The notes beneath the pieces are model-generated. The model saw only the letters and a program-made list of their open reading frames with translations. It ran no database searches and was not told where the DNA came from. Source: an uncultured Bacteroides sp. (GTDB lineage Bacteria > Bacteroidota > Bacteroidia > Bacteroidales > Bacteroidaceae). From it: a stretch of 64,000 bases of DNA. The DNA lies in contig CASENS010000088.1 of the NCBI GenBank assembly GCA_949289345.1, forward strand, positions 54,451-118,450, read 5' to 3'. Shown here in pieces: positions 27,383-36,300 of the stretch (position 1 is the stretch's first letter; every line of letters starts with the position of its first letter). The translations under genes and the position numbers were made by a program.

Positions 27383-28174
27383 ATGAAGACAAGCGTAAAA
27401 GTCGTTATCCCATTCTATAAAGAGACATTGAATCAATGGGAAAGCAAAGCGTTGGCTAATAATATGCAAGTGTTATCCGCCCATCCGACAGTATTCCTGA
27501 AACCGGATGGATTATCTGTTGCGTCCCTCACAGCCAAGTATCCTCAAGCGGAGGTATTGAACGTTTCGGAAAATTGGTTGGGTACCAAACGGGGAATTGC
27601 CGGCTACAATGAGATGATGATGTCCCAAGCCTTTTATGACTTGTTTGGCGACACCGAGTATATCTTGATTTGTCACACGGATGCATGGGTCTTTCGGGAT
27701 GAATTATCAATTTGGTGTGGAGCTGGATACGATTTGGTTGCCGCTCCTTGGCCTCTCCGTCCACGTTACCGTTATTTCCCTTTTAAGCAATTCTTGACTC
27801 TGAAAAAAAGGTTCTCCCGCTCTTCCCATGGTTTCTCCAGGTGGGATTTGTTAGAAAAAATAGGAAATGGAGGGTTATGCTTGCGTCGGGTTTCGGCATT
27901 CAGCGCCGCTTGTATGCGTTATGCGGAAGACATCAAACGTCTTAGTAACCAACCGGGTGAAGTCTATGAGGATGCTTTTTGGGCATTGATTCCACAGGAA
28001 CTGCGCTACCCCAGTGTGGATACTGCACTACGGTTTGCATTCGATGTCAAACCGGAAGTGTGTTATGATCTCAATAATCGGCAACTTCCCATGGGGTGTC
28101 ACGGCTTTATGCACCGAAGCCGTGCGAAATTCTGGCAGCGTTTTATTCCAGAATTACGCACGGATACAGAATAA
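27383..28174 (+). CDS. DUF5672-like protein, probable glycosyltransferase
   Basis: The protein (263 aa) resembles DUF5672, a family with a predicted GT-A-like fold and unknown activity. It begins VKVVIPFYKE. A DxD-like CHTDAWVFRDEL lies in mid-sequence, then the glycine segment GNGGLCLR, the acidic EVYEDAFW and the C-terminal LPMGCHGFMHRSR, which I recall as family hallmarks. ATG at 27383 is preferred because the -7 element at 27352 would leave only a 5-base leader for the upstream ATG. It sits alone on the + strand beside envelope glycan genes and ends 7 bases before the convergent glycosyltransferase gene, so a role in surface glycan synthesis is inferred. Confidence 0.72.
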   Translation: MKTSVKVVIPFYKETLNQWESKALANNMQVLSAHPTVFLKPDGLSVASLTAKYPQAEVLNVSENWLGTKRGIAGYNEMMMSQAFYDLFGDTEYILICHTDAWVFRDELSIWCGAGYDLVAAPWPLRPRYRYFPFKQFLTLKKRFSRSSHGFSRWDLLEKIGNGGLCLRRVSAFSAACMRYAEDIKRLSNQPGEVYEDAFWALIPQELRYPSVDTALRFAFDVKPEVCYDLNNRQLPMGCHGFMHRSRAKFWQRFIPELRTDTE

Positions 28175-28181
28175 CCGATAT

Positions 28182-29090
28182 TCAGAAAGGCTTCAAACGC
28201 TCGAAGAACTTGCAGATTGTATCATCCTCGTACACATATCCGTCTGCCCGTAATTGGTCGAACACCCGGCTGCCAATGACACGCTCGTATTCCTCCTCCA
28301 GCTTTCCTTCCTTATACAAGCGGTAGAAGTAACGCCAGTGACGGCCTCCGTGCTTGCCCTTATGTTGTTCCAGTTGCTTGCCTCCATTTATCATTTTCTC
28401 CAAGAATTGTTGTTTACCCCGTATATTATAATGATATACACGGACGGTACTTTCCTTGGAATGTTTGGGAAACATAGTCACCTTATGATTACCCATAGAG
28501 ATTTGCAGGTACCCGGCCGTACGATGAATGACCTTTTTGTTTTGGCGTTCAAAAATGGAATACGGTGAAAGGTTGTAACGTTCTTGGTCGGGCACATAGT
28601 TTACCGCTCTATGCCATAGCCAAAACGGTTTGCCATCTTCAGGATAAAGGCTGCGCATTTTGCAATTGAGTACATTGGCATGTGTATGGCTTAATTCTTC
28701 TTTCAGATTTCCCGAAGGAGCATACCATAACTCATCGGCATCAGCATTGATTACCCAATCGGCCTTGTAAAGTCTCTTGGCTTTCCATATCATACGATCT
28801 ACCCATACTTTCTGTTCATAATTGGTAGCAGTTTCGTTTATCACCTCCTTTATCCAGCCCATTTGTTGGTACTTCCGGATAATTTCCGGTGTACGGTCAG
28901 TCGAATTATTGTCGGTCACAATAAAACCGTCCACGCCCATTGCTTTATGGAAACGTAAATTCTCTTCCAACATACCTTCCTCATTCTTTACTAATAAAGT
29001 CATAATAAGTTGTGGAGAAGAAGTATAGCAGAAAGTCTTAAAGCATTCTACTAAAGCTACTCCTATTTTCTGCAATAGAAACATGTCCAT
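28182..29090 (-). CDS. Glycosyltransferase family 2/92-like protein
   Basis: The 302-aa protein has MTLLVKNEEGMLEENLRFHKAMGVDGFIVTDNNSTDRT and the acidic VINADADELWY, the pattern of the GT2-like/GT92-like group. No membrane helix is evident, so it is likely cytosolic and peripheral to the inner membrane. It is the last gene of the five-gene glycan operon, 11 bases after the GT11 gene. The sugar and acceptor are unknown. Confidence 0.82.
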   Translation of the reverse strand: MDMFLLQKIGVALVECFKTFCYTSSPQLIMTLLVKNEEGMLEENLRFHKAMGVDGFIVTDNNSTDRTPEIIRKYQQMGWIKEVINETATNYEQKVWVDRMIWKAKRLYKADWVINADADELWYAPSGNLKEELSHTHANVLNCKMRSLYPEDGKPFWLWHRAVNYVPDQERYNLSPYSIFERQNKKVIHRTAGYLQISMGNHKVTMFPKHSKESTVRVYHYNIRGKQQFLEKMINGGKQLEQHKGKHGGRHWRYFYRLYKEGKLEEEYERVIGSRVFDQLRADGYVYEDDTICKFFERLKPF

Positions 29091-29101
29091 AAATCAATTC
29101 A

Positions 29102-29947
29102 TTATAGGTTTGCAACTTTAATCCATTCGTCCGGAACGATTTCCCGACTATCCATATCACGTGTCCACCGCTCCGGAGCGATTACGATTTTCCCTTTATG
29201 TGGGTTCAACCAGGCTCCCCACCAACTGAAGGAGCTGTTGCAGATGATGTGGTGCCGGCAGCGGCTCATCAGCATCATGTCCTGCCAGCTGTCTTCGCCT
29301 TTGTTCCAGTCCACATAGACGGTGTCTGCAGGCAACGGCAGGTTGGCTTTTACCCAGTCCAAATCTTCCGAGAATACGTAGTAGTGGGGTACGGGCACGT
29401 GTCTCACCATTTCCTTGACTGCATTCCGGTAGTAAGGCAGTTGGCATATGGAACCAATGGATTCGTAGAACTTGGGCTGCAGGTAGTCGCCCCGCCTGAC
29501 GTGGAGCGAAACGGCTTGTTCGTCTTTATCTATTTGTTCGCGCATCTGGAGCGTTTGTTCACTGGCTTGACGCAAGTCGAACTGAAAGGTGCGGCGCACT
29601 TCGTCCTTGATGTCCGCAAAATATTTCTCCGACTGGTAGAAACCTTTAAAATAGATAAACGGCCAAAGGTAACGGCATTCGTAAGGGCGTAGCGCCCCAT
29701 GCTGCTTCCGTTCGATTATTGTCTTGAAGAATAGGAACTCAAGTACTTTCTTTAAGGGCTGGTTCATGCAGAACTCCACATGCGGCAACCCGAATACCCG
29801 GCGCATCTCGTATCCGTAATGCGCATGGTAGTGCATCATGTCCGTCAGGTCAATATATACGTGCGGGAAACGCTTTTTCATCTGCAGGTAGAACGCATAG
29901 ATGAACATTTGGTTTCCCAAGCCTCCGGTAATCTTTATCAGTCTCAT
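29102..29947 (-). CDS. Alpha-1,2-fucosyltransferase-like glycosyltransferase, GT11
   Basis: The 281-aa protein has the GT11 features GGLGNQMFIYAFYLQMKK at the N-terminus, the donor-binding motif VSLHVRRGDYL in the middle, and ICNSSFSWWGAWL near the C-terminus. GT11 enzymes use GDP-fucose, mostly forming alpha-1,2 linkages on Gal; some relatives use other GDP-sugars. It is 12 bases downstream of the Galf-type transferase gene. A terminal fucose-like residue on the envelope glycan is inferred. Confidence 0.88.
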   Translation of the reverse strand: MRLIKITGGLGNQMFIYAFYLQMKKRFPHVYIDLTDMMHYHAHYGYEMRRVFGLPHVEFCMNQPLKKVLEFLFFKTIIERKQHGALRPYECRYLWPFIYFKGFYQSEKYFADIKDEVRRTFQFDLRQASEQTLQMREQIDKDEQAVSLHVRRGDYLQPKFYESIGSICQLPYYRNAVKEMVRHVPVPHYYVFSEDLDWVKANLPLPADTVYVDWNKGEDSWQDMMLMSRCRHHIICNSSFSWWGAWLNPHKGKIVIAPERWTRDMDSREIVPDEWIKVANL

Positions 29948-29959
29948 AGTGCATGTCTT

Positions 29960-30859
29960 TTACTTAATTATTCCCAACCGTTCGTTCACTCCGTCGCGAT
30001 AGGCACGCCAGAATCTGGCAATGTCGCTCCATCGGTATGCGTCGCTGAAGGGGCAAGTAAGCAGGGCTATCAAAATATATCCTATCACTCCGTTGAATCC
30101 CCGCAGGTATTTCACGGCCCAATTCCGTCCGTAGTGATGGTTCAGGTAAGCGGAGTTGCGCACCTGGTAAAAGCGTTTCCATTTCTTCTTCCGGTTACGT
30201 TCTGCCCATGTGTCGTTCGTGAAGAACTTCTCTTTATCCATCAAGGCATCGGGAATATACAGGATTTTATATCCGGCCGACACTGTGCGGATGCAATAAT
30301 CCGTATCGTCGCAGAAGATAAAAAGGTCTTTTTGGGGCAAGCCGATTTTGTCCGCCACTTCCCTGCGGATGAAGGGACCCTCGAAAGCGGTACCGCATAT
30401 TTCTGTGGGACCCGCAATCTTCCTCTTCGATAACTTGCCTTTATATAAAGAAGCGAAAGGATTGGTCAGATTCAATCCTTGGAAATCGTTGGTGTATATT
30501 TCTCCACCCAACAGGCGGCGGGGAGCGAGTATCCCTACCTGGGGATTGTCCGCATGCTTCAAAAGACGTTCCAGACAGTCTGGCCGTGGGAACACGTCAT
30601 CGTCCATACACCATATCCAGTCGGCACCCAGTTCACAAGCTTTCTGGATGCCGGTATGAAATCCGCCGGCTCCCCCGACATTCGCCTGCTTGATTACCGT
30701 CAACGTCGGTTGTGCGTCCAGCCATTCCGCAGTACCGTCGGTGCTTCCGTTATTGACAACCACAATAGCGTCTAACGGCTTATTCCGTTGCAGGCAGGAG
30801 ATATTGCGTTTCAACAGTTCCAACCGGTTGTATGTGACCACTACAGCTATGATGTTCAT
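29960..30859 (-). CDS. GT2 glycosyltransferase, galactofuranosyl/rhamnosyl-transferase type
   Basis: The protein (about 299 aa) has AVVVTYNRLELLKRNI, VNNGSTDGT, NVGGAGGFHTGI and the acidic CMDDDVFPRPD, then CDDTDYCIRT. This pattern is shared by GlfT2-like galactofuranosyltransferases and rhamnosyltransferases. UDP-galactopyranose mutase is encoded 1.7 kb upstream, so Galf transfer is a reasonable inference. Its ATG overlaps the stop of the kinase gene by four bases (ATGA), which set the start at 30859 and suggests translational coupling. Confidence 0.85.
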   Translation of the reverse strand: MNIIAVVVTYNRLELLKRNISCLQRNKPLDAIVVVNNGSTDGTAEWLDAQPTLTVIKQANVGGAGGFHTGIQKACELGADWIWCMDDDVFPRPDCLERLLKHADNPQVGILAPRRLLGGEIYTNDFQGLNLTNPFASLYKGKLSKRKIAGPTEICGTAFEGPFIRREVADKIGLPQKDLFIFCDDTDYCIRTVSAGYKILYIPDALMDKEKFFTNDTWAERNRKKKWKRFYQVRNSAYLNHHYGRNWAVKYLRGFNGVIGYILIALLTCPFSDAYRWSDIARFWRAYRDGVNERLGIIK

Positions 30860-31626
30860 ATCTTTCCTTCGTTTTGTTCCAATGCTTCTATCTCTTTTTT
30901 CTCCTTGCCGGGTTGTGTGCTGCGGAATGCCACCATCAACCGGAAACATGCGTCGGCATCCAGACCGCGTACTTTGGCATACTCATCTGCAATGACCCTG
31001 TGCATGGCGGGCGTGGCAGGTAGACGCTCCAGGTTCTTGCAGCCTTTGCGCATGTCCAGTGGACCGATGGCCATCCGGTTGAGGTCTACTATATCGAGCT
31101 TGATGCCTTGGCCTGTCTTCTCGAACAGGATGTTGGCGCGTCCATAATCCTTGTGGGCATAACCATGGTTGTGCAGGATACCTGTCACGTGTCCCACGGC
31201 ACGCAACACCTCGCCCTCGTACGGAAACTCCCGATGGAACAAATCTTCATAGCGGTATGGGCACGTGGATGCCAGGGTGACATAATAACTTCGGTCGAAC
31301 AACAAGCCTTTGCGTATGTTCAGATAGCCCACCGGGCGTGGCGTTCCTACACCGATGGCCAGCAGCAACTCTGCATGTTCATACGAGCGCTTGGCTTTCG
31401 ACGCGCGGAAAACGCCATACACAAAGCGGTTGATGAAGTTGGGGCGGCGGAAAGACTTCACGACATAATCCGTCCCTTGCCAAGTAATCCGCCTCAGCTG
31501 GTTACGCCCGTCATGGATGAGTGTTCCTTCACCTTGCGAAAAACGCTCGGGCAGGGAAAACATAAAATCTTTCAGCTCGGCAAAATCCGGGTGCAGTACC
31601 AATGTGCAATGATTAAACAAACCCAT
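30856..31626 (-). CDS. InaA/WaaP-like lipopolysaccharide core or Kdo kinase
   Basis: The 256-aa protein has a eukaryotic-like kinase fold. It has an ATP-lysine region (DYVVKSFRR), catalytic loop HKDYGRANIL (about residue 170) and metal-binding DLN in DIVDLNRM. It belongs to the lipopolysaccharide kinase group (InaA, WaaP, KdkA). Encoded between glycosyltransferases, it probably phosphorylates a sugar of the lipopolysaccharide core. It is translationally coupled to the downstream transferase (ATGA overlap) and starts 5 bases after the upstream transferase gene. Confidence 0.84.
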   Translation of the reverse strand: MGLFNHCTLVLHPDFAELKDFMFSLPERFSQGEGTLIHDGRNQLRRITWQGTDYVVKSFRRPNFINRFVYGVFRASKAKRSYEHAELLLAIGVGTPRPVGYLNIRKGLLFDRSYYVTLASTCPYRYEDLFHREFPYEGEVLRAVGHVTGILHNHGYAHKDYGRANILFEKTGQGIKLDIVDLNRMAIGPLDMRKGCKNLERLPATPAMHRVIADEYAKVRGLDADACFRLMVAFRSTQPGKEKKEIEALEQNEGKI

Positions 31627-31631
31627 AAGTG

Positions 31632-32348
31632 TCAGATTTTATCAAGGCCTTTCGTGTATTTTAGCCAGTAATATTTCAACGGGTTCTTGTATTTTAACTG
31701 TTTCCAAGGACGGCTGCCGTGCGGACGATGCCATACGGGCAGATTGGCAAACACATAGTTACAGAACCCCAACGTCAATGCCTCGTGTGAGATGGTGACG
31801 TCGAACCAATTCTTTCCTGCATCCAACCGCTGGAAGTCGAAAGCTCGCAGAAAATCGGGAGTCAACAGGGAGCAGCAGAAGCTGCAATGCTTTTTCTCGG
31901 CATACACAGTTCCTTCTTTCCCCTTGGCGTGCAGGTAGGGATAGTTGATGGTTCCTGTCGCATCTACGGTGACCGCCGCCGCGATGGCACATTTCTCTTT
32001 TTCCAATGCGCCGTCATACAATCCTTGCAAGGTGTTCTTCTTTACCACTACGTCCGACTCCACAATCAGCAGTGCGGCATCTGCCTCAATGGCTTCCCGC
32101 TGAGCCATCTGCAACACTAACAGATAGTTGGGTGAAGGATGGTCGGTCACGTCCGCCAAGTTCACCAACCGGAAGCCCAATTGGGATGAGGCTTCTTGCA
32201 GGCGGGCGGTGTTTTCAGCGGTACTGAAGTCGTTGTACACCGTATAGCGGTGGGGAACAGTGATGTCTGACTCCATCACGGCATGGATGGTCTCCAGCGT
32301 GAGGTCTATCGAGTCCTTGACTGGGGTTAGGATATGCAGTTGTTTCAT
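31632..32348 (-). CDS. GT2-like glycosyltransferase
   Basis: The protein (238 aa) begins MKQLHILTPVKDSIDLTLETI and has VYNDFSTAEN and LLIVESDVVVKKNTL, a degenerate GT-A nucleotide-binding pattern. Then come FDVTISHEALTLGFCNYVF and WHRPHGSRPWKQ. The ATG at 32348 was chosen because the longer frame reads through the leader of a well-formed promoter. It is the first gene of the operon that continues with a kinase and three transferases. Confidence 0.78.
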   Translation of the reverse strand: MKQLHILTPVKDSIDLTLETIHAVMESDITVPHRYTVYNDFSTAENTARLQEASSQLGFRLVNLADVTDHPSPNYLLVLQMAQREAIEADAALLIVESDVVVKKNTLQGLYDGALEKEKCAIAAAVTVDATGTINYPYLHAKGKEGTVYAEKKHCSFCCSLLTPDFLRAFDFQRLDAGKNWFDVTISHEALTLGFCNYVFANLPVWHRPHGSRPWKQLKYKNPLKYYWLKYTKGLDKI

Positions 32349-32496
32349 ATTATATCGTAATTTAATGTGCTGATGTGCCTGGGCTGCGCTGTGTTTGCGA
32401 CACAATGCTTTTTCCATGCCGCATGGCATTAGCGCATTGACACATTGTGGAGCTACGCCCCGCTAAATTATTAGTTAACTTCGTACATAATCATTG

Positions 32497-32528
32497 CAAA
32501 AGTATCTCTTTTCCACTGAACTGACAAA
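32497..32528 (-). promoter_or_regulatory. Promoter of the five-gene glycan operon
   Basis: On the minus strand TTTG (32525-32528) is followed by exactly 20 bases and TACTTTTG (32497-32504), a full match to the Bacteroidales -33/-7 promoter. Transcription would start near 32490, giving a leader of about 140 nt. That leader has small hairpins (TGTGT-N5-ACACA at 32390-32404 and CCATG-CCG-CATGG at 32414-32426). Confidence 0.72.
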
Positions 32529-32531
32529 TTA

Positions 32532-33650
32532 TTACCTTGTTATCTCCTGTCGGGCAAGCTCCAGTGCGGATGCCACCGTGTCGTCCATGTCAGCATACGT
32601 GTATTGTGCCAGGCGTCCTCCAAACAATACGTTACAAGAGTTTTGAGCCAACCGGCGGTAATCCTCGTAAAGGAGCGTATTCCGTCCGTGGTTCACCGGA
32701 TAGTAAGGCTCTTTGCCCGGGGCGAAGTTGTCAGGGTATTCGCGTGTGATGACTGTGTGTGGCTGGGTACCGAATTCAAAATGCTTATGTTCGATGACAC
32801 GCGTGTAGGGCACTTTGCGGTCCGTGTAATTCACTACAGCATTGCCTTGGAAGTTCGCCGTTTCCAGCCGTTCTTCCTCGAACCGGAGGCTACGGTACTC
32901 CAGATGTCCGAGACGGTAACCGAAAAACTCGTCGATACAACCGGTAAAAATCACCTTCTCCGCTACAGCGTCCAGTTCCGCCTTGTGGGTAAAGTAATCG
33001 GTGCCGAGACGCACGTCTGCGCTTTGAAGCAAGGCGTCAGTCAGGACGTTGTATCCGCCGATGGGGATGCCTTGGTAGGCGTCGTTGAAGTAATTGTTGT
33101 CAAACGTAAAACGGAACGGCAGACGTCGGATGATGAAAGCGGGAAGCTCCGTGCACGGACGCCCCCACTGTTTCTCCGTATAGCCCTTGATAAGACGTTC
33201 GTAGATGTCGCGCCCGCACAACTTCAACGCCTGCTCTTCCAGATTGGCGGGCTCGGTGATGTGGGCATATGCCGCCCGCTGCTCTTCAATCTTGACTTTG
33301 GCCTCTTCGGGCGTTGTTGTTCCCCATAATTGATAGAAAGTGTTCATGTTGAAAGGCAGGTTGTACAGCCGGCCTCCATAACGTGCCACGGGCGAGTTGG
33401 TGTAGCGGTTGAATGTCACGAAACGGTTCACGTAGTCCCACACCGCTTTGTTGTCCGTATGAAAGATGTGTGCGCCATACTTGTGTACATGGATGCCGTC
33501 CACGTTCTCACAATAGACGTTGCCTCCGGCATGGTCGCGTCTGTCCACCACCAGACAGCGTTTGCCGGCTTCATGTGCCTCGCGCGCAAAGACGGATCCG
33601 AACAGTCCCGCGCCTACAATCAGGTAGTCGTATGCTTTCTTCGCTTTCAT
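32532..33650 (-). CDS. glf: UDP-galactopyranose mutase
   Basis: Glf converts UDP-galactopyranose to UDP-galactofuranose using reduced FAD. The N-terminal FAD motif is YLIVGAGLFGSVFAREA, followed by HKYGAHIFHTDN, the family signature around the flavin, and the C-terminal NTLLYEDYRRLA. Length (372 aa) is normal. The start at 33650 is supported by a TTTG-N19-TACATTTG promoter just upstream. It is divergent from an MsbA-like transporter gene and precedes a Galf-transferase-like gene, pointing to galactofuranose in a surface glycan. Confidence 0.95.
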   Translation of the reverse strand: MKAKKAYDYLIVGAGLFGSVFAREAHEAGKRCLVVDRRDHAGGNVYCENVDGIHVHKYGAHIFHTDNKAVWDYVNRFVTFNRYTNSPVARYGGRLYNLPFNMNTFYQLWGTTTPEEAKVKIEEQRAAYAHITEPANLEEQALKLCGRDIYERLIKGYTEKQWGRPCTELPAFIIRRLPFRFTFDNNYFNDAYQGIPIGGYNVLTDALLQSADVRLGTDYFTHKAELDAVAEKVIFTGCIDEFFGYRLGHLEYRSLRFEEERLETANFQGNAVVNYTDRKVPYTRVIEHKHFEFGTQPHTVITREYPDNFAPGKEPYYPVNHGRNTLLYEDYRRLAQNSCNVLFGGRLAQYTYADMDDTVASALELARQEITR

Positions 33651-33677
33651 GGGAAATAATCCTAAAGGGATGCGCTG

Positions 33678-33708
33678 CAAATGTAAGCATAATACCTAAG
33701 TTATCAAA
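33678..33708 (-). promoter_or_regulatory. glf promoter
   Basis: Minus-strand TTTG (33705-33708), 19 bases, then TACATTTG (33678-33685). The divergent msbA-like gene has its own -7 motif TACCTTTG on + at 33717-33724, so the two promoters are back to back. Confidence 0.7.
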
Positions 33709-33755
33709 GAAAATGCTACCTTTGCACTCTATAATCAATTTTACTACGAACCGAA

Positions 33756-35591
33756 ATGAAAGAATTCCTCCGACTGCTGCGCCGCTTTGTGCCGCCTTAC
33801 AAGAAGTACTTGGGTTGGGCTTTGTTCCTCAACTTGCTCTCTGCCTTTCTCAATATATTCTCCTTCACGCTCATCATCCCCATCCTCCAGATATTGTTCG
33901 AGATGGATACCAAAGTCTACGAGTTCATTCCGTGGGATGCCGCGGACATGGGGATGAAAGATGTCGTGGTAAACAACTTCTATTATGGCGTGTCACAACT
34001 TATAGCCGAACGGGGGCCATCGCTCACGCTGCTCATCCTGGGTGTGTTCCTGGCTGTGATGACGTTGCTGAAGACATTGGCCTATTTCGCCTCGTCGGCA
34101 GTGATGATACCGTTGCGCACGGGCGTGGTAAGGGATATACGCATGCAAGTATATAATAAGGTGTTGCGTTTGCCGCTCGCCTTCTTTTCCGAGGAACGTA
34201 AGGGAGACATCATTGCCCGCATGAGTGGAGACGTCACCGAGGTGGAAACGTCTGTCACCAGCTCATTGGACATGCTCATCAAGAATCCTGTCCTCATTAT
34301 CGTCTACTTTGGCACGCTGATAGCCGTCAGCTGGCAACTCACGCTGTTCACCTTGCTTGTGGTGCCCGCCATGGGTTGGGTGATGGGTGCCGTTGGCAAA
34401 AAACTCAAGCGCCAGTCGCTGGAGGCGCAAGGCAAATGGAGCGACACCATGTCGCAGCTGGAAGAGACGCTTGGTGGTCTGCGCATCATTAAAGCCTTCC
34501 TGGCCGAAGGCAAGATGGCAGCCCGCTTCGAACGGTGCAGCAACGAGTATCGCGACGCCACAAACCGCGTGGCCACCCGCCAGGTGTTGGCACATCCCAT
34601 GAGCGAATTCCTCGGCACGTGCCTCATTGTTCTCGTCCTGTGGTTCGGTGGCACGCTGATATTGAACAACGCCTCCACCATCGACGCTCCTTCGTTCATC
34701 TTCTACCTCGTCATCCTCTACAGTGTCATCAACCCTTTGAAGGAATTTTCCAAGGCAGGATACAACATCCCCAAAGGACTAGCCTCCATGGAACGCATCG
34801 ACAAGATACTCTTGGCGGAGAACCCCATTAAGGAACCGGCGCATCCCCTGCCCTTGCCTCGCCTGGAACATCAGATAGAATTCCGCGACATCACTTTCAG
34901 CTACGACGGACGGCGGCAGGTGCTCCGGCATGTCAATCTTACTATCCCACGGGGAAAAACCATCGCCCTCGTGGGGCAGAGCGGCTCGGGAAAGTCTACC
35001 TTGGTGGACCTCCTGCCCCGCTATCACGATGTGCAGCAAGGTGAAATACTGATTGACGGGGTGAACATCAAGGACGTGCGCATACACGACTTGCGTTCGC
35101 TCATAGGCAACGTCAACCAGGAGGCCATCCTCTTTAATGATACGTTCTTCAATAACATAGCTTTCGGGGTGGAGAACGCCACGATGGAGCAGGTGGTGGC
35201 CGCCGCCAAGATAGCCAATGCGCACGACTTCATCATGGAGACGCCCGATGGCTACGATACGAACATCGGGGACCGGGGTGGCAAACTGTCTGGCGGACAA
35301 CGCCAGCGCATCAGCATCGCCCGCGCCATCTTGAAAAACCCGCCTATCCTCATCTTGGACGAAGCCACCTCGGCACTCGACACGGAAAGTGAACGACTGG
35401 TACAGGAAGCCTTGGAGCGGCTGATGAAGACCCGCACCACTATCGCTATCGCCCACCGCCTCTCCACCATCCGCAGCGCCGACGAGATATGCGTCCTGCA
35501 CGACGGGGAAATCGTGGAACGCGGACGACACGAAGAACTGCTCGCCCTCGGCGGCTACTACAAGCGGCTGAACGACATGCAAAATAACTGA
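33756..35591 (+). CDS. MsbA-like ABC transporter, fused permease and ATPase
   Basis: The 611-aa half-transporter has an N-terminal six-helix exporter domain (about residues 1-330) and a C-terminal ATPase. The ATPase has Walker A LVGQSGSGKSTLVD, Q-loop VNQEAILFNDT, signature KLSGGQRQRISIARAI, Walker B ILILDEATSALD and the H-loop in IAHRLSTIRSAD. It resembles lipid A-core flippases of the MsbA group acting as homodimers in the inner membrane. Its position next to glf and the glycan operon supports export of a lipid-linked envelope molecule. A DUF6078-like gene follows 17 bases later. Confidence 0.9.
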   Translation: MKEFLRLLRRFVPPYKKYLGWALFLNLLSAFLNIFSFTLIIPILQILFEMDTKVYEFIPWDAADMGMKDVVVNNFYYGVSQLIAERGPSLTLLILGVFLAVMTLLKTLAYFASSAVMIPLRTGVVRDIRMQVYNKVLRLPLAFFSEERKGDIIARMSGDVTEVETSVTSSLDMLIKNPVLIIVYFGTLIAVSWQLTLFTLLVVPAMGWVMGAVGKKLKRQSLEAQGKWSDTMSQLEETLGGLRIIKAFLAEGKMAARFERCSNEYRDATNRVATRQVLAHPMSEFLGTCLIVLVLWFGGTLILNNASTIDAPSFIFYLVILYSVINPLKEFSKAGYNIPKGLASMERIDKILLAENPIKEPAHPLPLPRLEHQIEFRDITFSYDGRRQVLRHVNLTIPRGKTIALVGQSGSGKSTLVDLLPRYHDVQQGEILIDGVNIKDVRIHDLRSLIGNVNQEAILFNDTFFNNIAFGVENATMEQVVAAAKIANAHDFIMETPDGYDTNIGDRGGKLSGGQRQRISIARAILKNPPILILDEATSALDTESERLVQEALERLMKTRTTIAIAHRLSTIRSADEICVLHDGEIVERGRHEELLALGGYYKRLNDMQNN

Positions 35592-35608
35592 CCTAATACT
35601 TCTGCCCT

Positions 35609-36052
35609 ATGGATTTCGATTACACCCAATTCCCAAAGAACTACACCCTCTGTCCCAACACGGAGTGCCCTCGGGCAGGGCGATGCCTGCGGCAAGCGTT
35701 GTACAACAATGTGCCCGCCAGCATTACCTATCTGACCATCCTTTCGCCCGCCGCCTCCCGGCAGTTGGCCGGAGGTTCGTGCCCACACTTTCGCCCCATA
35801 CAGTTGGTGCGCTTCGCCCGTGGCATCGATGCCCTGTTGGCGCAACTGCGCAAATTCCCCTATGATGACGCCGTCCTGCTGAGACGTGAAATGTATGAAT
35901 ATTTTGGTAAGAACAAATACTACGAAATCAAGAATCGGAAACGGCTGGTCACACCGGAGGAACAGGAGGAAATCTTGTCGTTCTTCCGCAAACGAGGTAT
36001 TGCGGAATGCCCTTTGTACGACGAATATATTGACAAATTTGACTATAGATAG
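35609..36052 (+). CDS. Small cysteine-containing protein, DUF6078-like
   Basis: The 147-aa protein has no signal peptide or membrane segment. The N-terminus carries closely spaced cysteines (LCPNTECPRAGRC) and a later GGSCPHF, which could bind a metal. The C-terminal part is RLVTPEEQEEILSFFRKRGIAECPLYDEYIDKFDYR. I associate it with DUF6078 from memory and have not checked. It follows the msbA-like gene by 17 bases and may be co-transcribed. A broken relative lies at 45039-45247. Both are followed within 50 bases by a 22-bp palindrome array. Confidence 0.7.
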   Translation: MDFDYTQFPKNYTLCPNTECPRAGRCLRQALYNNVPASITYLTILSPAASRQLAGGSCPHFRPIQLVRFARGIDALLAQLRKFPYDDAVLLRREMYEYFGKNKYYEIKNRKRLVTPEEQEEILSFFRKRGIAECPLYDEYIDKFDYR

Positions 36053-36077
36053 TGCTGATTGACAGATATATAGTATT

Positions 36078-36202
36078 CTGGTTGTTTTTCTTATAAAACC
36101 AGAAAGGTTTTCTGTCTCTTTCAGAAGACCTTTCTGTTTCTAACAGAAACCCTTTCTGCTACTACCGGAAAATGTTTCTGGTACGGGCAGAATAAAAACA
36201 GG
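36078..36202. repeat. 22-bp-period palindrome array, CAGAAA/TTTCTG family
   Basis: Four palindromes CAGAAA-N3-TTTCTG start at 36100, 36122, 36144 and 36166, exactly 22 bp apart, with 7-base spacers that differ. Units 2 and 4 have G at one arm position (CAGAAG and CGGAAA) opposite T, which keeps G-T wobble pairing. Degenerate units border the array: CTGGTT...AACCAG at 36078-36102 and CAGAATAAAAACAG at 36188. It lies between the convergent DUF6078-like gene and dnaX and fills most of their 248-base gap. Confidence 0.85.
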
Positions 36203-36300
36203 AAAGTGCCACGGGAAAAAGACGTAAGCCACGGAGGGCGCATAAGTTACTCACCGGACGTCGCGACAGGCTTCCGGAGGATGGATGGAAGTTTCTTGTG

